DNA of 64,000 bases. Source: Physcomitrium patens (taxonomy: Eukaryota; Streptophyta; Bryopsida; Funariales; Funariaceae). The notes beneath the pieces are model-generated. The model had not been told where the DNA came from. It was given only the letters and a program-made list of their open reading frames with translations, and made no database searches. Below are positions 47,110-61,200 of this stretch, one piece after another (positions within the stretch are counted from its first letter, which is position 1; each line of letters begins with the position of its first letter). The position numbers and the translations under genes were made by a program. The stretch covers positions 15,421,701 through 15,485,700 of the forward strand of contig NC_037272.1 in NCBI RefSeq assembly GCF_000002425.4. Reading direction: 5' to 3'.

Positions 47110-49300
47110 ACATCCAAGGCATCATTTAATAGGGTTTTATTCTTTGATTTCAACTAATATACAGTGAAGCAACAACTATACAAGGCAAGGTCTCATCACA
47201 AATAAATGCATGTCATGCTGATCCAATCTAGACCTGCAGCAGCCAATAGAGTTTTGGCTGTTAACTGTGCGACTGACCATTGAATGTTACTGATTGGTGA
47301 AATTGTTGTGGTGCATGGGTGAATTTTGGATCATAGATGTGCTTATTCTGGGCTAGCATTAGATGTCTCCCAGACTAGAATCTTAGTAATTTAAAAAATT
47401 CATTAATAGATCTTTGACAACTCTATTTTTGTTTTAATGTGCCTGCCCATGCTTGTCCACACAAATTGGGAGCTCAAAGTTGAGAGAAAGGGAAGAGGCC
47501 AAGGGGCTAAAGGAAGAAGGACAAAGGGTTGCAAAGCCAAAATTGAACTTGAAATAAAATTTAAAAAAATATTTCCATTGTATCTTTTAGTGATTGCACT
47601 TCAAAACTTAAAATTCATGTTAGATTCTTATAAACATCTTGTAGTTTTAAGTTCATAGGTCAAAAAAAAAAATTATTTTTATTTTAAATTCAAAAATAGA
47701 TAGTTAGTTTTTATTTAGTCTACCAATAGGTTGCTAACCAAGCATATGTTTTCAAATAGGTTATTACAAAACAATTAGTGGTTATAACCAACCACACTAT
47801 TAAGTAAGAAAGTTCCCAATGGAAAAAGATTCTTTAGTCGAGGGAATGTTATCAACCAAGAAGGATTGAATACTTGAAAAATAAAGCATCTTCTTTTTAA
47901 TTAAGTGTCTTCAAGTATTTTAAGTGAAGGTGCATGGTTATACCAAAAAGGAAGTAAATCATTTCAAGCAGTCTACAAAGAGCATAAATTGGAGAGAATT
48001 GTATAGCCAAATGAAAGATAGGTAATTACCTAATTGGTGTTTTGATGTTGTTAAGGTCCCAAACTACAGCTAATAAGTATTAACAACATGATGAAGTCTT
48101 TGTTTTTTATTAAATTAGATTTAATTAATATATTACTGCAAATTGACATTGCTGTAGTTAGAAGATAATTGGATTTGTGATTGAAGCGGATTGCTTACTT
48201 TTTATTTAATTTTATTACCATTAAAAATCTTTTAGATTAATAATAACTATTAGAAAAAAAATCACACTAATTTATATTAGATTCAAAGTTTATAATCTTT
48301 TTAATTAGACTTTTTGTTAATTTAAAAGAAGTTCATAAAAAAATAACAAGAAGATAGTTCTATTTAAATTAGTCATAAACAACAATTGTATTAAATCTAA
48401 TCCAAGACAAAAATTTGGCAAGTGTAGTTATACTAATTGTAGTTAATACCAATTAGTATCAGTCATAAATTAAAAATTATTGAAAAAACTTATTAGACTA
48501 AAATAATTGGTAATTACTTCTATTTATCTTAATTTTTCTATTTGGCAATTTTCCTCCATGTATTTGAATCTAATACAATATAAGTCAAATTAGAAGAAAA
48601 AATAACATTCAATAATTTTTTTGCTATTTGTATAAGTCCTTGTAGTTGGTAAAAATATTTACCAATTTTATATTATTTATATTAATAAAAATATTGTCCA
48701 ATCCACTATACAGTCATTGTTCCAAAGTATTAGATAGATAGTTGATTATACAAAAATTTATAATAAAATCATAGATAAAATCTTATAATGTAGTATTTAT
48801 TTGTAGTTTTAATCTAAGAAGTATTTTATTACATTACTTTTTAATATGCATCTATAAATAATAAATATTTATAAAGAATAATGAAGATTTTTTTGACTTT
48901 ATCAATACTAACAAAAACTATTTGTGAGCTTCTATTCAAATATCTATATTTTTTCTTTTTTATAGTTCTTATCTATTTTTAATAAAATACCTAAAAATTA
49001 TCTTATATGCAAATTATTTATAAAATTTTTTTTATTTAAATTAATAGTTTAAAAAATCATAAAAAATAAAATTATGATTTTTTGATAATATATGTATAAT
49101 TTAGGATTAAACTTTTTTAAATTAATTTTTTTGTTATATAATATAAAATAAAGATGATAGAATAGTCTTGATTTATTTTTGCAATTTAAAAAATATTTAG
49201 AAATATATTTTTAATTCATTAGTAATTATTAAAATAAAATTTGAAGATTTTTGTAAAAATTACTTTCTTGATTTTTAAATTCTATTATAAAAAATTACAT
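47110..49300. other. AT-rich spacer 5' of the membrane protein gene
   Basis: Should contain the promoter and first exon of the minus-strand gene, but no clear signal-peptide exon is visible. 47.7-49.3 kb is extremely AT-rich with no recognised element. Confidence 0.4.
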
Positions 49301-50965
49301 CAGATTTAGAGTTTAGAATTTAGAATTTTAGGATTAAATATTTAGGATTTAGAATTTATATTTAGAGCTTAAAATCAAAGGCTAAAAATTTAGGATTTAA
49401 GATTTAGGAATTAAAAGTTGAAGATTTAGAATTTAGAATTATAAAGTTATGATTGATTTTTTGACTCTCTTATGTTTGGATTTTGACTTAATGTACATTG
49501 AACTTAGCCACTCCATTAATTTGGTGAGGTATAAAATTATACTCACTCCATTAATTTGGTGAGGTATAAAATTATACTCTCTTCAGTATAGTTGACCCCT
49601 AATGCTTTCTTTGAATTTGGATTCATAAGCAGGCTCTATCCACCCTTCATTTCCTTCTTTATTTGCTAATATGTTTCAGTAAAGCTCATGAGTCTAAGAT
49701 GGACTAAGAGATGAAGTTCTAAATGAATACCCATAATCAAAATGAGGTCATGACTTGGACTTTTTGTAGTCACATACTTTTTGATGTGAAAAAATTATTT
49801 TGAGGTTTATTTATATTTATTATAGTGTTTAAATTATATAAGATTTAGATATTTAGAATAAAGTTATAAGAGAAGATTGGAGCTCAAAGTTGAAGATTCA
49901 AACTATTAAGAAGCTTATTTGGAGGGATGAAGGTAAAGTATGGATGGATGAAGATAACAGATGAAGATCTTCATCCCTATTGATCGAAGGCTATGCCCAA
50001 TAGGCTTTTAGGAGATAGTCTGCAACCATGAGAAGATTTTGTAGTGACCTCAAAAGAACATTTGAGAATCAAAAGCTAGAATTATAAGTTTTAGGATTTG
50101 GACTATAATTTGGATATAAAAATTAGTGAGTTTGGAGTTAAGTTGAAGAAATTATAGCTACTTGAAGTTAAGATATCATTTTAAGACATACTATTGTTCT
50201 TTTGAGCATACGAGGAATTTTACAATAGTTTTTTGAGATTAAAAGGTGCAATTAGAACGGCAATTTCATGACTTACATCTTTTATAAAGAAATTATTATA
50301 TTTAAAGTCTAGATGAAGAAGTTATAGAGAGTTGAAGTCAATACATTTAAATTAAAGGCAATAAGTAAGTGATTTTATTCAAAGTAATGATTAGAGCCAT
50401 ATCTTAAGTTGTCGAATGAATTTTTGGCTCAAATATTTTAAAAAAGGTGGAATAATGTATTAAAAAGCTATATATATAAAAAATTTGATATTTGAGTACT
50501 TAGTTTGTGAGATATAAAGAAAATTATATGTAAGTATATAAAAATTAAGGTTTTGAAGCTACTTTTAGGGTTTTGGTAATATCTTAAGATCCATGATGAA
50601 TTTGTAGTTGAAATTTGTTGTGGTAGTTTTTAGAAGTACATCAATACTTTATATAATATTTGAGTATGTTTGAATAGTCCAATTGAGAGATATGAGTTGT
50701 TGAAGTTTGAAAATAATATCCCATAAGAATTTATAAGGATTTATAAGGATTTAGAGTTTTTTTTATTTTTTATTTTTTATATTATATTTTGGATATTTTT
50801 GAAAGGATATATATATAAATTTGGTCTTTTTTATTTGAAGACTTGATTAAGTAATTAGTGACAGCTAGGAGCCTAGTGCTTTCTTGAAGCAAATTCTCTC
50901 TATCTTGACATATTGATGCTTCTATTGAGAAAGCTTTAAGATACTAATTATTTCAATAAGTTAAG
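49300..50965. repeat. degenerate telomere-like and dispersed repeat region
   Basis: 49310-49440 is a decayed run of TTTAGRATT-type units. 49511-49580 holds a perfect tandem pair of about 36 bp (core CCATTAATTTGGTGAGGTAT). The unit GGATTTTGACTT...CCATTAATTTGGTGAGGTAT resembles the 147-bp repeats at 62.2 kb. Between 50.1 and 50.7 kb similar phrases (GAAGAARTTATAGNNANTTGAAGT) recur at about 170-bp spacing. Part may be the leader or LTR of element D. Confidence 0.45.
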
Positions 50966-51955
50966 ATGGGAGATCAAAATCATGGATTTTCATTACTAGG
51001 TGGAGTGGGTGCCTATGATTTATTTATGGTATTTGCTCAATTTATGGAAGAGAGACAATAAGTACATGGAGAAAATAAAAACACTACTAAAGCTTTATAA
51101 GTAGTGGTGGATAAGGTTAGAAGATTTGATGGAAGGAATATTTTTAAGCTCCTAAGGATTTATACATATGAAATGGAAGTGTATCAAGTTTCATAAATGA
51201 AGATAATTACCACATTTGATTTGGCAATGATACCAAAAATCAGAGAGAGAATATAAGAGTTACATACTAAGGCTATATTATAGAAGAAATTTGAAGAACT
51301 TTTGAAGGATGAATTTTTTGAAGAAGATTCAATAAGAATGACTAAAGTGACTTTTTTGGAGTGGATCAAGCAAAGGCCGAGAAATCAAATGGCTCCAAAT
51401 GAGTTAATTAAGGAATTTGAAACTAAGTTTGGATAATTGTCATGACAAGAGAGACAATTCTTGGAAACAAAAAAAATTGAATTATTCTTGCAAGCAGCTA
51501 ATGAATATTTTGAGAATAAGATACTCTTTTATTTGATAGATAATAAATCTAAGAGTAGTTTTATAAATAATTAGAAGCTACTAAAAGAGACAATGGAGCT
51601 TTTGGCTAAACAACAGAAGATTAAGACTTGTGGTTTAATATCAAGGTAGAGCTAGTGCTTGAATTTCAAAATCTAGTGCCACCTCAAAAAGTAATTAAGA
51701 CTATAAAGGATGATGCTCTTGAAGAATTAATCAAAAGCATACAATATTTGAAGGTGAAAATGATTAAATTAAAGAAATCCTACATGACAAGTTCATCAAA
51801 GACAATTGAAGGATCAAAGGGATTTGTAAAAAGATATATGTGGTGTGACAATCCAAACCACAAGCATGGTGAGTATGATAGCTACAAGGCTGCAATCAAG
51901 GATGGTATTGTATATTTTAAAGAAAGTAGGATAAGACTTACAAGGGCCAAATGAA
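50966..51955 (+). pseudogene. gag: gag remnant of element D
   Basis: ATG at 50966. Blocks include KVRRFDGRNIFKLLRIYTYE, a gag core with SIRMTKVTFLEWIKQRPRNQ, and after several stops the knuckle-like CDNPNHKHGEYDSY, in which the final Cys position is Tyr. Followed by YFKESRIRLTRAK and stops. Confidence 0.65.
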
Positions 51956-53912
51956 GACTAATGTTGAGAAAGGTGGTATGAAAAAATTAGTAGAGGACCA
52001 AACATTAAAGAATAATGCCATATAATGAAAAGGAATTGAGTCTTACTTTATTATAGTTGAAGAAAAAGTAGTTAAGGCTATTTCTTTATTAACTACGGAA
52101 CCTATGATCAAAGGATCTAAAGCTATGAGAAAAATAATTAGATGGAATGATTTAGTTGATGCTATTAGTATTAAAATATTTTTATGTGGAAACAAACATA
52201 ACAATAAATTACATGATGCCATGGTTGAAGAAAAAAAAATAGAGCCATTGATGAGGAGGATGTTGAGTCTGAAAATAAAAAGAGGTCTCTAAAAAACAAA
52301 GAAGCTTTTAAAGAGAAAAAATCAGAAAAAATGCCTTCTTCTACTTATTTTGGTGGTGCATCATTACCAAAAGAGTGGTGGAAGAAGGCCAAAGAGAAGA
52401 AGAAAGATGATACAAGCAAATCTAAAGATAAAAATCTTACTTCTAAGCTTCAATTTGATATTGAGACATCTATAAATATGAAGAGCATTTTAGAGGAAAA
52501 GATCTTAGATGCCAAAATTGAATTCACTCTAAGATATACCTAAAAAGGATTTCTATGAGTTGATCATTAATGTGATAAAGAAGAAGAGATAAATGACAAC
52601 TAAAGCTATTATGGTAGAGGCATTGAATACTCAAATAACTGTGGATGACGAAGAAGAGATAAAACAAGTATTTACACAATTTATAATGCCAAAAGTTAAA
52701 AATAAGGTTGATATGAGAGACAAGGCTTTAACTAAATATGAAGAGGCTATAGAAGAACATCAAATGAAATATACATCTATAGAATTTATTGAGATAAAGA
52801 AGAATACAATAGAAGTATGTATAAACACTTGTTCTAAATGTGATAATGATGGAATAGGAAGAAGTAGCTATTTAGTTCTTTATTGGACTAGAGCTACAAC
52901 AAAATCATATATAAAGTTGAGAGATTTTAAAGATCTAATTTTGGCTTTAGTTGATCATAGAAATAAAATCAACATTATGTTAAGGGAGATATATGAGAAG
53001 AACAAGTGGCCAATTGATATCAACCATGCTTGAATAATTAGAGCTACAAAAAACCAACAAGGTGATTTATATTGAACTTGTTTAGCCGTAAAGACTAAGA
53101 TTGGAGATATAGAAGTGGAACAAAATTTCTTTGTGTAAAACATTGCTTCATATTTGATAATACTTGGTCAACCTTATATTACAACTGTTATAATAGAAAC
53201 TTGAATCTTGAATGATGATTCACATTATACCAAGATTCGTAGTTGGGATAGAAGAAAAGCTGTGTAATTTATTACTGTAAAATCTATCCATGAGAGGCAC
53301 AAAGAAAAATTAAGAAAGATGTCTTTGGAGCTAAGAAATAATTTTGTGGATTTTTAGAGAGTACCCCTGTAGGATGAGGATACATGGATGTAAATAAATT
53401 GTTTGCAAAGTCCAATGTAAATAATATAAGTTTTGGATTTTTGAACTTGATTAATAATAGATTTGTGAATATTTAAAAGATTAAAGATTTAGATTCTATA
53501 AATAAAAGAAAGATAAAGAAATAAGATTTTTTTATAAAAAGAATGGATTTAGTTTCAAATGATGAAGCTATAGTTAGAATAATAGAAGAAATAGGTATAA
53601 AAGATGATTTGATAAAAGTTCTAGAAAATTTAGCTATAAGCAAGGATAGAGATGTTAAAGTAGAAATAAACTCAAGAAAGATATATGAAGAGTTAAAAAG
53701 GATAGTAGAAAATAGTGAGCTAACTATAAGCTATAGATTGAAACATGAGGCAAAAATATACATTAAATATAAAATTATAGTAAGAAAGGTAAAACCTAGA
53801 GCCATTCAATTATCAATTGGTACTATAGAGTATATCAAGCAAATAGCTAAAAAACAAAGTTTAAGAGAGAGAAAAAATTACACATTAATTTGCTTAAGAA
53901 TCATTAGTTAAA

Positions 53913-55127
53913 TTGAAGATTGAAAGAGATGATTTCTCAATATCAATGAAAAAAAATATGTTTCAAGAAATACTTATTAGACATGGTAAGACATTAGCCT
54001 TGAGTCTTAATGAGATTGAATGTGTGGATCCTAGTATTGTGGTACCTATGGTGATCTTTATAGTACCACATGTTCCATGGGATTTAAAGCCTTTACTTGT
54101 GCCTAGAACTTTCCTTCCAAAATTGATAGGATTATTAAAAGAAAAGGTGAAGATGCATATCTTGGAACCTTCAATTGTTCTTTATTCTAATAGATGATTC
54201 ATAGTACTCAAGAAGTCAACAACATTAAGCTTCATTTAGGATATGCAACCTACAAACAAAGTAACTATCTAAAACATGAAATCAATTTCCATAATAGATA
54301 AAGTGGTTGAATAATTTGTAGGTCATACCATCTATTATATTGGAGACTTGTATCTTTGGAATGATCAATTTCAATTGACTGAGGAGAGTAGACATTTAAC
54401 TACTATGAAGATTCTTTTAGGTTTAATAAAGATATATATATTACCTCAAGGTGCAACCAATTCAGTGGCTCATATGCAAAATGCTATGAGCAAAATATTG
54501 AAAGAATTTGTGCTTGAGAAAAATATTCTATTTTTGGATGATATATCTATAAAAAGAAATAGAAAAGAAGACAAAGATGAGAATATAGAAGTTAAAGGTT
54601 GCAAAAAGTTTGTTAAGAGGCACATTAAAGATGTAGCTAAGATATTGGAGACATTGAAATCAGTTAATCTCATATTATCTTTAGAAAAATCAAGCTTTGG
54701 AGTTGATGAGATTCTAGTGGTAGGACACATGTGTGGCACATTTTGTAGAAAATCAAACCCTGATAAAATTGATGCTATATTAAGAATGAAGGCTTATAAA
54801 AGTGTTACAAAAGCTAGAAGGTTTTAAGAAGCATGTGTATTCTATCACATTTGAGTGCCTTACTATGCTCATATTTAAGAGCCACTATACAAGTTATTAA
54901 AAAAGATTAAGAATTTTTTTTGGAAAGAAGAACAAGAGATAGCTGTGGAAAATCTCAAAAAAATATTGAGCTCTCCATCTGTACTTAGACAAGTGGATTA
55001 TCAATGTGGAAGACTACTAGTTGTAATAATGGATACAAGTCCTATAGCAATTGGTCGGACTATGAGACATGATGATGTACAAGGAGATAGATTTGTTATA
55101 AGATTCAGGACAAGGATTCTTATATAG
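53913..55127 (+). pseudogene. pol: RT/RNase H remnant of element D
   Basis: Pre-RT DFSISMKKNM... and VPHVPWDLKPLLVP. RT blocks NKVTI, YIGDLYLWNDQFQLTEESRH, LPQGATNS, FLDDIS, VVGHMCGTF. RNase H-type block VVIMDTSPIAIGRTMRHDD. Stops at about 54196, 54315 and 54825. The RT core is unmistakable, but the family is distinct from A. Confidence 0.75.
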
Positions 55128-55239
55128 AAGCAAAGGACTTATCTACAAGTTAATAGTTTAGGGTTTAAGGTTTACGATTTAGTAACTCTTAAAAAGAGGT
55201 AAAGGGCTTATCCAAAGTTTTTCTTGACAATATTTTTTA

Positions 55240-57215
55240 CTATTTAGGATTCCACAAGGATATTATATTGATGCAAAAGACTCAATTTATATCAAGATTT
55301 TAGAAATCTCTTTTAAAGATTCTAAAGGTGGACATGAAGCTATTTCAATCTTTTATTTTTAAATTGATGGATAAGTGAAATACATTAAAGATGTTTTAGA
55401 ATTACATTTAAGATATACTATCAAGTAACAATAAGATAAATAGACAATTCTTTTGACATTGGTAATTTTTTTTTATAATAACATAATACATTCTTTTATG
55501 CAATAAATACTTTTTTTTATTAATTATGGTTATCATCTACAATTTGACGTTTTTGACTTCTCAAAAGTTAATAATCCTACAACAAAAGATTTGGTGAATC
55601 ATTTATGTGAGCTACATATAATAATATAGCTACAATTATACGAAGTTCAAGAATAATAAAAGACTAATACAAATGCCTATCACAAAGAGTAATTTTAATT
55701 TTATGTTATTAATAAGGTACAATAACTTCAACACAATATTAAGACTAGCCATTCTTCTAACAAGTTGGATTATTATAAGTTTAGACCATTTTCTATTTGT
55801 AAAAATTCCAATCATTTTGCTTATTGATTATATCTACCAAAGTCTATGAAATTCTATCCCATATTCTACATATTTCTTTTTAAATAATATAAGATAGTGA
55901 ATATCTCACAAAAAAGATAAATGCCACTTCTTTCTATAGAAGCGGATAATAATCAAGAGTTTGAGGTGGAAGAAGTCTAAGATTCAAGGCAGTACCAAAA
56001 TAATTTAAAACATCTTGTTCATTGGTATAGATATAATATTAGTGAATGAACATGGAAGTCAAAAAAAATCATGCAAATGCATGAGAGAAGATTGAGGCTT
56101 TTTATTTATGACATTGATCAAAATCAAGATGAAAGATTAAAAAAATATTGTTATAAAAGAAACAAGATCTAAAAAAGATAGCATTCTATCTTTTATCCTT
56201 GTTTCTATTTTTATATAATTTTGGCACTAATGAAATGGAAAATCAACAACAAGTAGATTCAATTCAAGAACTATCATTTATTAACTTACTAGATTAGATA
56301 TTGCAATTGTTATAACTTTTAAGATGACATAATCAAGTTGAAGATCCTCAAGAATAAGATGTTTTTCTTTGAATAGACGGTAAGCTACAATGTGTTTAGT
56401 ATCATGACCTTGGAAGAGTCTTCCAATGTTTGGTGATTTTATTAGAGATAGAAAAGTCTTATGACAATATTTCAATTTTTTTTTTTGGAAGAATTTATGA
56501 AGGCTTCAACAATGATCAAATAACAAGGTGGTCTTTCTGCCTTAGTTTGAAATATTATTGATAGCTCAGATGACCTATCAACTATCTTCAAAAACAATAA
56601 AGATCAAACTATCTATCAAACGTGATTCTCCACATCTTAAACTTCTCCAATCTATGTTGACAACTCTTCGTAGAATTTATCCTTAGCAGAAAGATACTAT
56701 CATAGACATACATATTTATTCCAATAATTACCTATATGATTAAATAGAAGTAGATAAAAATAGATTAATTTTATAATATCTTCTAGAGAAGCTTTGAAGA
56801 TGCGGCTTTGATTTTATATATGTTTGTAAGTTTGAAACTTAGTCAACAAGTTGGCCAAATGTGATATGTATTGGTAGGTTGTGGAACAATCTAACTATGT
56901 GGTGTATATTTAGAATACTTGCCTTGCAAGTTAAGACATGTGTCTCGCAATTTGAACACATGTTGAAGGTCTTATAGAATGTTGTCATGTAGTTTTTAGT
57001 TAGATAGAATATATAGTGGCAAGAGTGAAGCCTTCTTCACTCTTGTCAATTTCTTTCTAGTCCTTAGTCTTATTTCAAGACTTTCCAATCTTCTTGTTTT
57101 TGGCGATAGCTATTCTAGTTTAATATTATACCATCTTTGAGTGATTATCTAATCTTTTTTGAGTGATACAAGAGTGTCTTGATCTTTCATTTCGTCAATA
57201 TTCATGTCCTTGATA
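55240..57215 (+). mobile_element. decayed chromovirus, 3' half (B-right)
   Basis: Integrase core remnants (about 55260-55640: KVDMKLFQSF, YNNIIHSFMQ, FFINYGYH), chromodomain remnants at about 55955-56090 (FEVEEV, DSRQYQNNLKHLVHWYRYNI), a possible 3' ORF start at 56235 (MENQQQVDS, compare MDSQ in A), and an LTR at 56698-57215 that matches the B-left LTR. No 5' half is present; element D lies where it should be. Confidence 0.7.
56698..57215 (+). repeat. 3' LTR of B-right
   Basis: About 518 bp, starting near TATCATAGACATA and ending GATA. It contains a hairpin GAGTGAAG/CTTCACTC near 57018-57041, at the position of the transcript-start hairpin of family A. Its CACTCTTGTCAA is complementary to the decayed B-left PBS when G-to-A and C-to-T changes are allowed. 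Confidence 0.7.
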
Positions 57216-58279
57216 ATAATGGATTGTAATAATACCATTACAATTAAAAAATTTACCATCAATTTTTTAAAAAAAGTTATATATACCTACCAATTATTGA
57301 CATACAAAGTGGTCTATATAGACAAAATTCATCATATTAATGTAAAAATAAAAATAAAAAAAATACCACAATCTTTTGTCATTGGTGGAATGAAAAATAG
57401 AAAAATTGAGTAGGACTATGAGAATAAAAGTATGTGACAATTTGATTCACATAACTTTCAATTATAAAGTGTCCAACAAGTGAGTTCATAAATAAAAACA
57501 AGTTTTTATTTATATAGAATGAAAATTCCAAATAATTACCACATTAGGAATGTCGCAATTCAACTCCATTCAAACAAATTTCATGCAAAATTGGCCTATT
57601 CTTTGTTTGTAATGGAAATTTAGAAATAATTTTTATGTTATGTTTCAAATTTTTATTAAAATATTGGTGATAGCAATAGCAAATCTAACCATATAGATGT
57701 AGTGTAAAATTCAACATCAACAACTTTTGTTCATACATCACCTCCACATTCTTCTCCCGAGTTGTATTTTATAATGGATCCTCACAAATCTTCAAAAACA
57801 CAGACTCCCTGTAACCTGAACACGTTAAAGTTGAGCCCAGCTTTTTACCAACGCAATAACGGGCGTTCCAAGATACGGTACCTACTTTAGGACTGGTTTG
57901 GCTAAGTGATAGTTTGAACGTGGTTTGGGATTCGGTTTAGGTGGGTATTGGACAGTTTTGATCTGGGTATCGGGGTGCTCGTCGAGGTTTCGAGTTAGGG
58001 TCTACTTCGTCTCATTTGCTTCAACTCAGCGACTTCTTTCTGACGATTGGGACGTGAGGTGCTGGACATTTATGCCGGTGGACATTCTGGACGTTGATAT
58101 AGATAAGTTTGCTGCACATTGATGCTGGTGCAAGGGGTCTTGAAGTTGGTGGAAGCGGTGATGAGGACTTGTGCTCTGAGAGTAGCGTGGAGAAATCATC
58201 GTCTGGGGGTATAGGGGGTCGTGTTCCTCAGATCGGGCTCGCCTCGTTGGTTGCCTATTGAATTGGGCCGTGGAGAAGA
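57216..58279. other. transition from AT-rich DNA to GC-richer gene island
   Basis: 57216-57760 is AT-rich with nothing recognised. From about 57770 GC rises sharply. A short frame at 57774-57890 (MDPHKSSKTQTPC...) is not recognised. 57880-58279 has no long frame of note and probably holds the promoter and 5' leader of the gene starting at 58280. Confidence 0.4.
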
Positions 58280-61200
58280 ATGGCTGACAGTGGTGGAAAT
58301 TCGGAAGAGCAGATACGAAGCGTGGACGACCAGATACGAGGCTTGGACGACCAGATTCGACGTGTGCACGAGCAGATAAGATTAGTGGAAGAGAAGATAG
58401 AAAGATTGGAAGAGGAGATCAACAGATGCCCTAGCGATGAAGAGAGGAAGCTATTGCGGGGCAAGGAAGCGCTACTGCGAGGCGAGAAAGCGCAACTCCG
58501 GGATGAGAAAGCGCAACTCCGGGACGAGAAGTCGCAAATCCTGCAACGACGAGGTCACTCCTATCACTCGTCACTTGTCATTGAAGGCCCATCTTCTCAG
58601 GTTTTTGTCTTTTTATTGTTTGCGGGGGGACGTTTAATTTGATGGTTGTGGAATTAGGAATGGCATAGGATTGGATAGTTTACTTCATTGACCTCGATTG
58701 TTCCGTAGCCGGTTCTTTGTTGCCGAACTAGGTGTTCTGGGTTATGTGTACTCTTTATTGTGGGTCGTTTGGAGGCGATCCGTCCATAGGGTTGTCCTAG
58801 AACCTGTTTGGATCCTCCTCGGATTGGTGATGCTTGTGAAGGTGCGTGTATATCAAGTTCAATCTTAGGTTGTGTTGTGCATGCAGACCTGGGCACAGAA
58901 TATGAGTGGCTGGTGCAGAAGGTCGTGCCGCCGACTCGCTCTTCACGGGCTGGCGTTTACCCAAGCAGCTCGAGCCATGCACGGATGTGGTTACCTGTCA
59001 GAGTAGAGCATTGGGATGTAATGAACGAGATCGAAGAATTTCTAGAAAGCGCAGATAGAAGGAGGCGTGTGTTTCGAATGGCTGTCACCGCTTTCACTCA
59101 GGACACTAGACTGGAAGAGAAGCATGAGAATCATCACATCGCTTTTATCCTGGGGGAAATGGTATCTTTTATGCAGAAGAAGGAGCCGCAGTGTAACCTT
59201 CACTTTAAGTCGGAATTCATAATCTTGAGCAAGAGAAAAGGGGGAAATGACGGGATAGGATCGAGTGAGGGTGCGAGTTCAAGTGCCATGGTTGACGTTT
59301 ATTCCGGAAGCCCTAGAGCAGATTTCGTAATCACTTTAAGGGAGAAGAATGCTTTGGTCTTCGAGGTCAAGAATGAAGGTCTGGGAAGTGACGGAGATGA
59401 CCCCTGGTTTCTCCACCGAGTTTGGACAGATTGCTCTTGCACATCAGGTTCTATCTGGCCCTATCCCATATTTTCATAGTGTGTTCCAATTCTTACATTG
59501 TTGCAAGCATTCTGACAGAGGTTCCAATAATCGCAGGAGAGGGCAGGTGCGGGTTCGCCGTTTGTGGCATCACGCCATCTCATGGTGAAAAGATCATCCG
59601 TTGTATTAGTCAGTTGTATGAGTACATGGTTCTGTAAGCTTCTTTTGAACCCCTGATTATCTCGGTAGTTTTTCCTCTTGGCCAGATTCGCTTGGAGCTC
59701 AGCGTTTACGTGCTTGGCCTTTGCCTTTTCCGATCCCAATAAACAAGAAACCCTTTTTCTAACAAGCTGCATTCTACTGCCTGTTGATCCTGGTTCTACG
59801 TTGACTCACTTAAGATGATCTTGTTCTCTTCTTCTTACTTGTATCTCCCTTCGTCCTGCCAGTGGGATGTTCTCGTACCGTCTTGGTTTTCCGATCTACG
59901 TTTGGCAAAACCACAACATGGAATGCGGGGCAGTTCTCATTTTGCTATCCCTTTGCTCTGAGTTGCAGGTGTAAGGTGGGTTACGGTGTTCTAACCGATG
60001 CAAGAAATTGGTATCTCTTCAAACGGGATAATGACGGCTGCCTCAAAATATCAGCTGGTATTACGGCGAGTGCTGAGCCCCCGCGTGTGCTCGCTGCGTT
60101 GTCATATTTGGTGCACGCTGCTGCAGTGGATAACTCTGAGTTTGGTGACCCAACGGGGAATGGCCAATTTCCCTTAGTTCATGAAGCTGCCCCCTCTGAA
60201 CATTCCGACGAAAGCAGTGATGACGACATCAATGATCGAACCTTTACAGCACGTGTGAGACAAAATATGTCTTCCTCTGGAAAACGAAGGTAACTTGTCC
60301 AGCCAGCTATTAAAGTTTGTTCCATGAAGTCGGACACGTAGTCGAGAGCAAATGGTGAAATGACAGCAACTGCATTTGCAGGTCTGAAAGACATAGCTCG
60401 GGTGGGGCGCAGCTGGCTTTGGAAGATGTCCCCGCGGAGGACCTGAACCTGAAAAAGGCGGGCGGTGTCATAAGTAGTGAGGGGTGGAGTGGATGCGTTG
60501 TTAATGGCCGTTTGCATGGCCAACTTGTTGCATTGAAGTTTGCCCACTTAGGCACAGAACGTGCGGAGGTGAGCCGGAGTTTCGTCATGTGGAAATGTTG
60601 CGTTCACATCTCAAAGTGGCTGCTACTTCATCTAATCCGGGGACTGAGGTGGAGAGGTCCTGTTTGTGACATCTTTACTGACAGGTAGTCTTTGGTAGAT
60701 GCAACGTGGAGCATGCTGGTGTTCAAGTGCACGTGCAGTTTGCGGCACTTACCTGTTTGTGATCTGACTCTGCCCAGCCCATCTTTGGCCGCGCTTGTGC
60801 AGGCTCTCCTGAAGGAGGTGGTTGCCTATACGAAGATGGAGAAGCTTTGGGGGGTTTTTGTTCCTCGATTAATAGGATATGGAACCACAAATAACGGTCG
60901 GGTTGTATTTATCGCGACTGAATTGATTGACGGTGTTGAGCTTGGAGAAGGTAGGATTTCTTGCAAAACTCTCAGATGCGGAGCATCCTACTCTCCGTAT
61001 TCTGGTCTTGAGGGTTTCTCGTAGCCTGGGCATGGTGATTCTATGAAGTGTTTTTTTTTTTTGAAGGGCCAATACCTTTGACCACCTGCAATCTGCTGGC
61101 AGAGTTGTCATTTATTTGCCTTTTGTGGTGATTATGTTTCAGTGGCGGTGACCCGGGAGGTGGAGACTGCAGCGCTTGAAGCGCTTGCTGCAGTCCATGC

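Larger units (their letters stand above)
50966..55137 (+). mobile_element. decayed Ty3/gypsy element D (other lineage)
   Basis: Gag, zinc-knuckle, RT and RNase H remnants in order, all with stops and frame changes. It differs from the A/B family in every motif: RT has LPQGATNSVAHMQNAMSKIL and FLDDIS. The 5' LTR was not identified. The 3' end stops near 55137, where B-type integrase follows, so D is truncated or was inserted into B. A+T-biased decay as in B. Confidence 0.7.
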
